From: Siphonodentalium dalli
Lineage: Eukaryota > Mollusca > Scaphopoda > Gadilida > Siphonodentaliidae
DNA length: 64,000 nucleotides
Direction of reading: 5' to 3'
Assembly (NCBI GenBank): GCA_032622095.1
Contig: CP136069.1
Location: 66,797,319 to 66,861,318, forward strand
Shown: positions 13,401 to 25,400 of the stretch, in pieces
Layout of the letters: every line of letters starts with the position of its first letter
How positions within the stretch are numbered: the first letter of the stretch is position 1
The notes under the pieces: model-generated
Seen by the model: only the letters and a program-made list of their open reading frames with translations
Told to the model about the DNA's origin: nothing
The model's database searches: none
Position numbers and translations under genes: made by a program

Positions 13401-16400
13401 TTATTCCAGCTTGTCTGGACCACCTGCATTCGGGAGATTCGGTGGGGGGGTTTTCTCTGGTCAAATGGATCCTTCTAATTTTATCTTTTTGCTGACCTTC
13501 TGGCATTGGGGTGGGCCAAAGCACCTTAACTTCAACTGCGAGAGCATTTATACCTCGTTCGAGCCATTCCCCGAGTGGGCTTCCCTATAGTACCTTATCT
13601 CAACCTGATGCTGGGTGTTCTGTTGCTGTGGTCGATACTGACATGCTTCCTATACTTCTCATGGCGTCTGATGGCTTTGACGACGATGGGCAAGAATCGC
13701 GGGATTCTGTCGTTCCTAAGGACCTCGCTTTGCGTATGGAAACGACATGGGTAGATCTCTTGTACAAAACTTCATCACAGGATATGTGTCAACTGACTTA
13801 CACAAACTTGCACAACTGTACCAGTCTTTACCTCGGGATGAACCAGTTCGAGCCCCATGGTCCTGCACCAGCAGTCCGTGGCAGGCGAGGTGCCGTTCTC
13901 GGAGATTCGGGCAACCAATCCTCCAGGACAATCGCACCCGAGCCTTTGGAGGCTGTTCTGTGTCGGGACAACTCGATGTCGCATACTGTCAATAGCGCTT
14001 TCTATTTTGGAAGATATCTACAGAAATCACTCTCATCACATGAAAACGAGAAGAAGACGCAGTGAAGTCAGCAGCAGAAGAAGAAGTCTCTACTTGCTCG
14101 GTTTCTAGCTGGCGCGTATGGTGTGGCACTGCCTGGGACGTTTCTACTAAAACCAGGGGGGGCAGGTACAAGCTTGAACAATACTGGAATCTGAATTTAT
14201 GAGCTCTTTCACATAACATATCAAGGCTGATTCATGATTAAATCACATTTACATGAAATCTGTTTTCGGAAGAGTACATTCCCGTCAAACTGGGATATTA
14301 AATTTATTGCTCGTTGCCTCCTCCTGGGCTTGCATTCTAATCCATATAGTTCAGTTGAGGGCTTCTCCTTGGCGGAAAAATATAATTTTTAAAAGTAAAA
14401 TTACTTTTTCCTTAAGGGAAGCCCGAAACTGAACTATCAGAGATCCCTCCCATGGCGGTGCCGTTCCCAACCCCCGCGACTCGCAAATCCTATGATTAGG
14501 TCGGAAAATTAAAAACTGACTAGATGGATTGTTACAACGCGAGAATCACGCGATAGTTACACGAGACGCATCCATGCGTAGCTAATCCCGAGCACTGATT
14601 GACCTGAGTAGGCAATAGACGGACAATAAATTTTAACCCTCCTGATAACACAAGGCCGAGGATAATAATCCATATAGTTCAGTTGAGGGCTTCTCTTAAG
14701 GAAAAAGTTATTTTACTTTAAAAAATTATATTTTGAAACCATGCAGGCCGGTTCATTGCATCACAGATTGGCCGTATGATCAGACAGTGTTCCATTCGCG
14801 GTATTAGTTCCTCTCCTTTGTTGCCCGTACACTTCAATTTCCAGTTCCTTGGCTTGGTGTACCAGAGGTAGGCAATCTTTCCATCTTGGTCCCCTCCCTT
14901 ATGTGTATGTTTTTTTCTTTCCAGGGACGTGATTTCCAGTGCTCAACTCAGTCATGTTTTCCTGGTGTATCCCTGGTCCCCCCATTGGTCTGGGCCCAAC
15001 GGTTTCTCATATCTCCCCTGGGTCTTTCGGTCGGGCTCAAAATACTGTCAAGTCAGTCATACCGCACTGAGCATTGCCTCATTTTGTGAGATCCATTCTG
15101 AGTATTGATTCAGCTTTTCTGGCGGGGGGGGGGGGGGGGGGGGGGTGGGGTGTCATAACTGTGTTTTCCCCTCGGTGCCCCTTTTGCATGTATTATGGGC
15201 CAGTCAACATCCTCTGGATGTCGTGCTAGTGCTGCTTCATCCTCTAAGGAGGGGGGGGGGGTGGGGTAGGTTCCTTTATCCTATTAGGTACATGAATGAA
15301 TGAGTTATCCCCCTTGCCTATGACCAATGTTTATCCTGGACACCTTCACCCTGTGATCATTACTAGTAGGGCACATGAAGTATGTGGTGTTTCCTTTTAG
15401 GAGGCTCAGTTGTTTTTGAGTTTATCTGAACTATTACATATGGGACACAATGATCTATTTTTTGGCACATGTCTACCAAGAATTTATTTTTTTTTGGTAC
15501 AGGATGCAGGTCTTTTCTGCTTCAGCAGGTGGGTTTCATGGACATAGTCGGATTATCTGCCTCATGGCCTCCTCCTCTTCAAGAATTCTAATTATAATAG
15601 ACCTTGGGCTGCTGGTAGACCCCCTCCCCCCTATGCGGATTTTTGGTGGCTATATTTTTCGTATAGAATATCTGCCCTACAAAATTTCGGTTGTTTGCCA
15701 CTTCACAAGTGTCGCATTGATGACATAATCCAAGATGGCGCCCAAGGGGGTCACCCAATTTCGCGTTATTGCACTATTTCCAGTTTTAAGCCGATTGAAG
15801 AACAAATTGTTAACATATGGTGTTGTAATTAATTGTATCCTGTTAATTATACATATGCGCATTGAATGAGATCAATTTTGTTAGCCAAGGCCCAAGATGG
15901 CCGCCAAAATTGAAAAAAATGGCCACCAAAATTGAAAAAAAACGCAGATTTTTATTTAAATCTGTATTTTTTGGGCTCTCTGTAGACCCCCTCCCCCAAT
16001 ATGCGGATTGTTAGTGGTTATATGTGTCTTATATAATGATGTCTTCCCTACAAAATTTCGGTTGTTTGCCACGTGATAAATCTCGCATTCATGACGTAAT
16101 CCAAGATGGCGCCCAAGGGAGTCACACAATTTCGCGTTATTGCCCCATCTGTAGATATATGCAGATTTCATTATCATAAATTTAGAAATAAGGATATATT
16201 TATGTTAGGAATGACCCGAATGGACAATGCGAGTATAATTATTAATCCAATGTATTATTGTTATCTATATAATAAAGATAGTTTGTGATTATACGAATTG
16301 TTTATCGATTTAGTATAGCGCCTTTCGTGAATAATTGGGTAATACTTATGGGTAAATATCGGTGTTCTTCCATAGTGTGTAAATATAGCACGTTGTAACT

Positions 16401-19400
16401 ATCAATACAAACGCTCTTTATTAGTTGTGATGCAACTCATAGCTTGTCAATGTGTACTATGTTAGATAATACACTATACTGAAACGCTCTTTATTATTCA
16501 GTGATATAACGAACGCTCTTTATTATGTCAGTGATATTACGGATGCCATATAGTAACCACGTGCAGTCGTACCTTGGTCTTCTGCCAGTTAAGTCAGTTA
16601 TTTGCCAGTGATATTTCATTCTGCTTATAATTGGTTGTATTAACATTACTTGTATTCATTTGCTATATTATATCACCGTGTTCCTGTTATATTCAATTGT
16701 TTGAGATCATCCTCTTGTCGAAACCAAGCGGTGTTAACATAAGCAAGAGGTTATCTTAATGTGCATTAAGTCTAGGTGTATGCAGGTGACATACCCTCAC
16801 ATGTTTATAGAGAGTACACTATTGTCATTTTGATATTGCACAACCCATCAAAGAAATGTCGAAGGAAACCGCTGTGCAGCTAAGTGCCAAAAAACGGATG
16901 CTGTCACGAAGAGTGGCTAGATCCAATGATCGCCGATGTATCGTCCACTATGAGCGCAACACACACGACACAGTCTTAGTACAACTTACTGAAACCGGGT
17001 TCGACAAAATTCGCCAGATTGTTGATGAACGTTCGAAATCTTCGAAGCCCAATGTGAAACTAACTGATATTTGCACAAATGTTCCTGCTGAGTATTATGC
17101 ATCACGGTTATCACAGGTGGTGCTATCAAAACTTTACCAATACCAAGACGCTGAAACGACAAATTGTCGACAATGGCGAAGGTTCCCGTGGTGAAAAGCG
17201 GACAAAACGATGTTCTGCTAATTCTTCTGTTGGGTCCCCATTGCTGCCTTCTGACGCATGTTTATTTTGCAAAAAAGAGTACGTGTACGTAAAAAGAAAT
17301 CGAATAGGCCTACTTAAATGTATGACACAAACAGCAAACTACTCTATACATGCTGCCGCAATGAAACAGGGGGATGAGGACTTGCTCTGTGTTATTTGCG
17401 GTCTAGATTTGGTGGCTCGTGAGGCGCATTACCACAGTGTTTGTCGCAGGAATTATACTCGGGATTCTCGACAAAGTAAGGGAACAGACATCGGTAGCGA
17501 TTGCACAATTGAATCAAAACATCAGGCCATATTCGACAAACTGTGTAAATATGTTGAATGTAATATTATCGGGATGCAGTGTGTTGAAAGAATGACAATG
17601 GTCAAGGAACGATATTTACTGATGATGGCTGAATTATTCCCTGGAGATGTAAATGAGAATTACAAAACGGACAAGCTAAAGGATAAGCTTATAAACCATT
17701 TTGGGGAACGAATTAAATTTTGGCAGCCAGGTTATCGTGGAGAACTTGTATACTCGGATACCGTTGAACGTGGACAAGCGATCGAAACGGCATTTGAACT
17801 AGCTTGTTCTGAGGATAAACGAGCCGAGGAAGTCGCTCTCATGTTACGACGACATGTACTTTCCACACACAGTTCAGGGAATGAAATGCCTTGGCCGCCG
17901 ACTGCATCCTGGTTTCGATCAGGTTGTTCAAAGCCACCTCCACTGTTGCAGCATTTTCTCAAAACATTGGTATCTGGCAAAGTATGTGGAAAGTTGTCTG
18001 ATAAAAAAGGAAGATTTGTTGAATCGTGTTCTGAGTACATCTGCTATTCTATCTCAAACGGTCAGTGGTTAATGCCAAAACATGCATGTCTGGCAATGAC
18101 AGTCCGTCATTTGACCGGCAGTGCTGAATTACTGACTATTCTAAACAGATATGGGCATTGTCAATCATACACAAAAAACGCTTGAGTTAGAAACAGCAAT
18201 ATTCAATAGCCTCGCGACACGTGACTCTATAATACCTGAGGGAATATCTCTCGGTGAAAATTCTGTGGTGCATTTTTGTTGGGACAATTTTGATTTAAAT
18301 GAGACTCCGTCTGGAGCTGGTACCACTCATTCTGCACATGGAATAATCATACAAGAGCTCAAAATGCCAACTCAACGAGACACAGAACAGCTTCCACAAA
18401 TGGACAAAAACCGCGCGCGATCTGTTGATCCGAGAGAAGTTTCAATTCCGCCTTGTTATGTCAAAAGTAAAGTTGAACCAGCGTCGTCTGCAAATGCAAC
18501 ACTGCTCTCTGGGGGCGACATGCAGGTAGAGTTCGATATATCGAAACTGCTGTGGCTGATCGCTAGGTTGTCAGCTCCTGAGATCGGACCAATAGTTCCA
18601 TCGTGGGCTGGATGGATATCATCCACAGCAAACGCCAGCACAGAGAACAGAATTGTTCGGTCCAATGTGCAATACATGACTCCTATTAACTTCCCAATAA
18701 CAGACAATTCAACGGTACAATATATTATTGACATTACGAAACAAGCTACTGAACGTTTGGGTCAGAAATTCATGATTGTCACGTTCGATTTGGCTGTTGC
18801 CAAGAAATCATATGCGATCGTGTGGCAAAAACCAACCGAGTATGCCAATGTTATTGTGAGACTTGGTGTCTTCCACACGATTTGTTCTGTTCTTGGTACG
18901 ATTGGGAAAATGATGGCTCATAGTGGGTTCTCCGAGGTTGTATTGGAGGCAGGGATCTGTGCGAGTGGTTCATTGAATAAAGTTATGTCCGGCAAACACT
19001 TCAATCGTTCACTTCGTGTGCATACGCTCATGATGGAGTGTCTCGAGAGAAAGCTCGTCAATATTTTCGAGACAACTGAGCATCGACTGTCAGAACTGAA
19101 AGGAGATTCAATCAAGCGTTTGGCCGACGCTCCCAACGGAGAGAAGTTGGAATCCACATCTTGTGATGGAGATGTAGTAACGTATCTTGAGAAGTATGTG
19201 AAATTCAAACAATCTGTTCGAGATGGGCGGTTGGGCAAGACTGCTCAATTCTGGTTGTCTTATGTTGATACCATCTGGCTTGTCTTGGATTGTTTGCGTG
19301 CAACCAGGGAAAACAATCTGGAGCTGCACATATCATCCTTAGAACGACTGTGCCCGCTACTATTCTCAATGAACCATCACAATTACGCCAGGTATTTGCC

Positions 19401-22400
19401 CTTCTATCTCCATTCGATGAGAAACCTTGACAAGACGCACCCAGGTGCTAGTGATCTACTTAGGATGAATGGATTCAGTGTGTGTCGGTCAGATGTGCCT
19501 GCCTCGAGAGCACCCGTTGATATTACGATAGAGCAAACAATAAACCGTCATGCCAAAAGCCACGGTGGAATAATAGGACTAAGTCGAAATAAAGCAGCAA
19601 ACGAAAGGTGGTGTGTCACAAGGTATCAGCATGCCAAATATGTCGAAGAGACCCTTGCAATGATTGGTGTTGAGGATTGGGATCTATTTTTGCACAAGGA
19701 AATGGAATCTGCGAGCATGTTTCGGAGTGAACTGTCTGTTCAGAAATTGGAAGAAGCATTTGACAATTTTTTGAACCCGTTCAAAGTTGTGAATAAAGAG
19801 GAGTTGTACAATATATCGTCCGGTATGCCAGCACCAGTAGATGTTGCCGATGATTTGCTCACGATTCGTAGTCAAGGTGTTACGGCGATGAATGACTTCA
19901 TTAACGATAGGATTATTGACAAGAGTGTTAAATTCCACGATCCTATCAAAAAGTCTGGCATCAAGACATTTTCATCTATGGTTGTTCGGCGCAAACTGAA
20001 AGCATCGAATAACAAAATTGTTCAGTTGAAAGCAGAGAGAAACATTTTTGGGCAGATGGTCCTTCTAGCATGCCAGCACAACATCAACCTGGAGCTGACT
20101 CTCACTTACCCGCTGGGTCCTATTCTGTGGGCCTTGGCAACCGCAGACGGCTGTCCTTACAAAACGGATAAATCAAAGTTGATGCATAAGCTGGAAATAG
20201 AGCTCGAGCCGGTTGTGAGTGCCCCAAAACAAAACACAATTCACGTATACGATGGAAATGCATTGATACAATCTTTGTGTGGTATTCCAGAGTCGTTCAG
20301 TGGTGTGGCTGAGCACATTTTCGGTATACTGGCCGACAAGGGACAGGTTCATTTTGTTACTGATAGCTATAAGGAAAATTCCATTAAATCGTTCGAGCGT
20401 GACAGACGTGGTCACTCGGATACGTTTCTAATAGCCGGACCCAAAACTCCGAGGGACTGGCTGGAAAAAATTTCTCAGTAACAGTGAAAATAAAACACAG
20501 TTAATAAATTTGCTATTTAGAGAATGGCAAAATCCCAAGTATGCCAAAAAACTTGCAAACCGATTCATGTTTTTTTCATGTCAGGACGAGTGCTTCTCTT
20601 TGACCAGCATTGATGGCGAAACAGTGTCAGTTTCTCTTGTACAAGAGTTGTGTTCAACGCAAGAAGAAGCGGACACTAAAATTGTATTACATTGTTTGCA
20701 TGCGTCCGCAAATGAAGCTGCTACATCGACAATAATAGTAAGATGTTCGGACACTGATGTGTTCATTATTTTGTTGAAGTATGCCCCCGATATTGTACCT
20801 AACATACTATTTGACACAGGTATGGGCAATAAGCGCCGATTGCTAGACATCAAAGAGGCATCATCTTTGCATGGGGTACCTCTATGTTCTGCCCTCCCTG
20901 CACTACACGCGTTTACTGGTTGTGATACCGTCAGTTCGTTTGTGAGAAAGGGGAAAATCAATGCTCTGAAAATTGTAATTGACAATCCAGATTTCCTCGA
21001 AGCATTTACATTTGGGAACACACCGAGTGTCAGCGATAGGACATACGATGAACTAGAACGTTTCGTATGTTTCCTCTACGGCGGACGGAAATACACAGAT
21101 ATCAACAAACTACGATACGACACCTTCAGTCGCAAATTCCACGTAAAATCTGGCGCTATAATTAGTAGTTGTACGGGTACCGATATGAGTTTGTTGCCGC
21201 CGTGTAGATCGTCCCTGAAAAAACATATTGACAGAGTGAATTATCAGGCTTTGGTCTGGAACACATCACATGTTCCTAACCCCGACATTCCATCTCCAAT
21301 CGGGCTAGGTTGGAACTTAGATTCTGCAGGAAATATAGATTTCGATTGGACCGCAGATGAGATTGCTCCTGCTGAACTTGTTGACATTCTAAGCAATGAA
21401 GAGTGCACTGAACATGAACCAAGTGACCGTGAAGCATCTGATGATGAATTGGACATTGACTGTGAATTATGTGATGTAATTATTTGCGAAACGGACAGTG
21501 ATTCTGATTCTGACACTTAATAAATACTTAATATGTAGCCTCAGTATATGGTTACGAAATGAGTACGATATTTTGAGTACGAAAGTCCGGTATTTCTGGA
21601 GGATTCCAAAATAAATAAAACTGATAATGACTATTGTTTGTCATTTCATCAAACCAGTGTTCTAATTTGCATTTTAAAAGTCGATTGTCATCCAGCGAGA
21701 AAACAAATTTGAAATTATTTTTTTTTTATTTATTTAAAAAAAATTATTCCGAAAATATTCACAAATGTTCGACTGTAGAAACAAAGCGAAATACCTCCAA
21801 GAGAAGTCAATGACTCTCTTAAAAACTGCCGACGGGTTTCTTGAACCGAAATTCAGTCGAATTTCATCCATAGATGCTATTATAGCATAGTCGCCGTTGC
21901 TGGAATCGAGATAGTCTATTTTTCGATGTCAGGTAGCACATTCACACAAAAAACTTGGGAAATTAGTTCATAAAAAATTTTGGTTGACAAACTTCCCGCT
22001 CTTTTTAAATATTCATAAACTACTATTAATGTGCTACAGCACAGCCCATTTCCCCTGCCATAACTATAATTTGGCTCATTCTGCGAAATTAAGGCTCCGA
22101 AAACAGGTAAACACGCGTTTTTGAAGGCTTCTAGAAGTCGTAAAAAATAAATTTGGTACGCAATACCTCGAGTACGCGCACTTGTCAAATGCCAATTAAT
22201 GGCGATTATATCTCTGGACCAATCATGCGAGTCCTTTCACTATAACAGCGACCGAAAGACAAGACCTCATTCATTTTTATACGCCCTTTGGAAAAAAAGG
22301 CCGTATTATAGTATTGGTCTGTCCGTCCGGGCGGGCGTCCGTTAACCTGTTGTCCGGATGATAACTTTAGTTAGAGTGAACCAAAATTAGTAAAATTTGG

Positions 22401-25400
22401 TATGTGGGTTTATTAGCCGAAAAGTAAGTTCAAGTTCGAATTTGGGTTCCGCCCGCCAATTTTCACCGGAGTTATGCCCCTTATTTAACGTTTTTTCACT
22501 TAGAAAATCCTTGAAATTTGTTGTCCGGATGATAACTTTAGTATAGTTTATCGGAATGAATCCAAATTTGGTATATTACTTTCTACCACCAAAACACAGG
22601 TCAAGTTCGAACTTGGGTTCTGTCCGACCATTTTTGGCAGAGTTATGCCCCTTTTTCGACTCAGAAAATTCAGTTTTTCTTATGTTTTTTGGTTTCCGGA
22701 TGATAACTCGATTTTGGAATGTTTATACGCAAAACCCGTTTTTTGTGGATTACATATATCGAAATACAGCTCAAGTCCGAATTTCGTTTTAATCTGATAA
22801 TGTTTGCGAGAGTTATGGTCCCTTTTTTGACGTAATTTGACTTAGAAAATCCCTGAAATTTGTTGTCCGGATGATAACTTTAGTTAGAATGAACCGATTT
22901 CAATCAAATTTGGTATGTGGGTTTATTAGGAGAAAGGACAGCTCAAGTTTTAATTTGGGTTCCGTCCGTCTATTTTCACCGGAGTTATGCCCCTTATTTG
23001 ACGTAATTTGACTTAGAGAATCCCTGAAATTTGTTGTCCGGATGATAACTTTACTAGAGCTTATCGGATTCAATGATAATTTGGTATATTACTTTCTCCC
23101 ACCAAAACACAGGTCAAGTTCAAATTTGAGTTCCGTCCGCCAATTTTTACCAGAGATATGCCCCTTTTTTCCCCAGAGAGGGCGTATTTTGCACGCACAG
23201 TGTAGCTCTTGTAAATTCTTCTTGGCCCCAAATAAGTCGCATTTCTTATCTGTTCATTTCTCATGAACATTTCTCTTTATGCTATTGCGAACGACAACAC
23301 GCAGTTGCCTAATTTCGTGCACTACGCACATGTTTTCCAATTTTCGCAATTTAGTTTTACAATTGTTCAACAATCTTTTATTCTACAATACTGTCTTATT
23401 AATGACAGTAGTCCGTGGGTGGATATTTTCATTAACAAATATTTCAATTTTGTTTTATTTACGAGAATCACTTCGAACAAATATCGTTTTGTTTGCATAA
23501 AACAAGACTCAATAGAAAAAACCGATGCTCTTTAGAGTCATCCGGGTTCTCGTCGGGATTTTTTAAACACTGCACCGGATGCAATATCGTGTTGTCGTCT
23601 CCACTAAGCTCCAGTTTGGAGTTTGGTCCCTGACAAAATCGTATCCAAATGTATTAGAAGTAAATAATTTACAATATTTTACATTACAATATTTTACAAT
23701 AATTTTCCTCACGGATGCTAGATAAAATAGCCACAGTGTGGCTTGCCTCTTCTCTCTACATTGAACATAAGGCTCAATGCTTTTACGATGAAAACTTCGT
23801 AATGTTTTTTCCTCCGACAGGTAGGGGTGCCACGATTAATCGTATAATCGATGAAATGTTGATACGGCCGATATTCGATGACCATTTTCGGCTGCGATTA
23901 CTCTGAGTTCTTTATATCGGATGTCGAAAAGTATCGGACATATTTGGATACCCTGTTTTACAGTTTAATATCCAACGGACAGGTTAACGATTGTTGATCG
24001 TGCAAAGGTATTGGTAACGCATTGTGCTCATTACTAATTACCGGCTTCCCTTCCCACGAGTCAGTAACGATTGCTCTCGCAATTTTCTATTCACGGGTAT
24101 TCACCATTTGCACTTGTCCACCTGGTCACCATCAATATTAAAATATGTAAAGATATATTTAGCACATTTCCCATCTCCGTTAATTTATGGGCATGTGAAA
24201 TTGTCAGTGGACTTGGGTATATCACACAATGACCTTTGATTTGAGATAACCCCAACTTACAATTATATTACCGGTGCAATTACACCCTTCTAATCAACGA
24301 AACTATATTTTTTGTCATGGGAAGGACAGTCTCGGTGGTTTCTGATACAAATTATGCACATGTGAATATTATGCTCTACTTCCTCTGTCCTTGCTATTAG
24401 ATACGCTTCATCGATTCTAATCTAGTATTGACTATCGATTATCAAGTTCAATGATGATTGATTGATTGTTTATTGGTGATATAATGAATACTTATGTTTA
24501 TGACAATTATAATACAAGAAGAGTATAACATTATATCACCAGGGGATGACATAATCTCGAGGACTGTCTTCCTGTCATACCCTGGCGCAGATTTGGTGAT
24601 TAAGGCCTGATTATATAATCAACGTATGTACAAAAATCATGTGAGTGATCATGGCACCTCTGCTGACGTGGCACCTTCTCATCCGCAGAGAAGTACGCCT
24701 GTCTTCCACAACCGAAGGACTGCATGGGGCCCACATATCAAGAACAAAAACCAACGTCTGACGATTTTCCTCTGCCAACTCGATACAGCCTGCGCAGCAT
24801 GCTCAGGGTCTGTTAGTGGTCATGCCTCCTCTATTTGTAGTCGCGGCTTCCACAACCTTCGCAGAGATGGTCAACAATGGATTTTCCTCTGCCAACTCGG
24901 TACAGTCTGCGCTGCAGACTCGGAGTCTGTTGTTGGTCATGCCTCCTCTATTTGTAGTCGCGGCTTCCACAACCTTCGCAGAGACAGGAAACAATGAATT
25001 TTCCTCTGTCCACTCGATACAGCCTGCGCTGCCGGCTCGGAATCTGTTGGTGGTCATGCCTCCTCTATTTGTAGTCGCGGCTTCCACAACCTTCTCAGAG
25101 ATGGGCAACAATGAATTTTCCTCCGTCAACTCGGTACAGCCTGCGCTGCAGGCTCGGAATCTGTTGGTGTTCATGCCTCCTCTATTTGTCGCGGCTTCCA
25201 CAACCTTCGCTGCGACGAGCAGCGATGGAGGTTCTGCAGCATCTACCGCTGGTTCTGTCTCAGTCCATCCAGGTTCATGCTGTCACGGCACATAGCGGTT
25301 TTTCCGAACCGTTTCTTGCCTTGGCTACCTCATTGTGCCTAGTCGCCAACAAGTGGAATTCATTCGACTGACTGTTTTGTACACTATTACCTTCGTTCTT

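Larger units (their letters stand above)
9504..14730. mobile_element. DIRS-like element D1, nested in copy A
   Basis: Inverted terminal repeats (9504 to about 9705; about 14507-14730) share GAAGCCCTCAACTGAACTAT, CCTCGGCCTTGTGTTATCAG and GTCTATTGCCTACTCAGGTC. The internal complementary region at about 14339-14440 is the complement of the left end joined to the complement of the right end. Copy C carries the uninterrupted target (TTCCACATTAATTTGAAACC at about 38193), so the insertion boundaries are set within a few bases and no long target duplication is present, as expected for tyrosine-recombinase elements. Interior 9706-12000 has no convincing coding; 12000-14110 holds gag-like fragments. 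It is probably non-autonomous. Confidence 0.72.
5792..15598. mobile_element. DIRS-like copy A (interrupted by D1)
   Basis: Copy A runs from the left terminal repeat to ATTCTAATTATAA at 15597, where homology with copies B and C stops two or three bases before the internal complementary region would begin. Without the D1 insertion it is about 4.6 kb. Large parts (6010-9190, 14960-15597) align with copy B (23215-25890, 25950-26550), and 8925-9503 plus 14731-15597 align with copy C. Reading frames are short and shifted between copies. Confidence 0.7.
15599..22126 (+). mobile_element. Block X: Academ-like DNA transposon insertion
   Basis: The block begins where copy A loses homology (after ATTCTAATTATAA) and ends where copy B gains it (CTTCTAGAAGTCG at 22127). 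It holds a 4.7-kb transposase-nuclease coding region, two long 5' direct repeats and about 600 bp of 3' sequence. I found no terminal inverted repeats at these limits, and the insertion replaced the right end of A and the left end of B, so its true transposon ends are unsettled. A poly-T/poly-A inverted stretch lies at 21716-21750. Confidence 0.6.

Noticed and set aside
24803-25295. Opposed 132- and 159-residue proteins
   Set aside because: Both derive from the 117-bp tandem repeat; the coding strand cannot be chosen.
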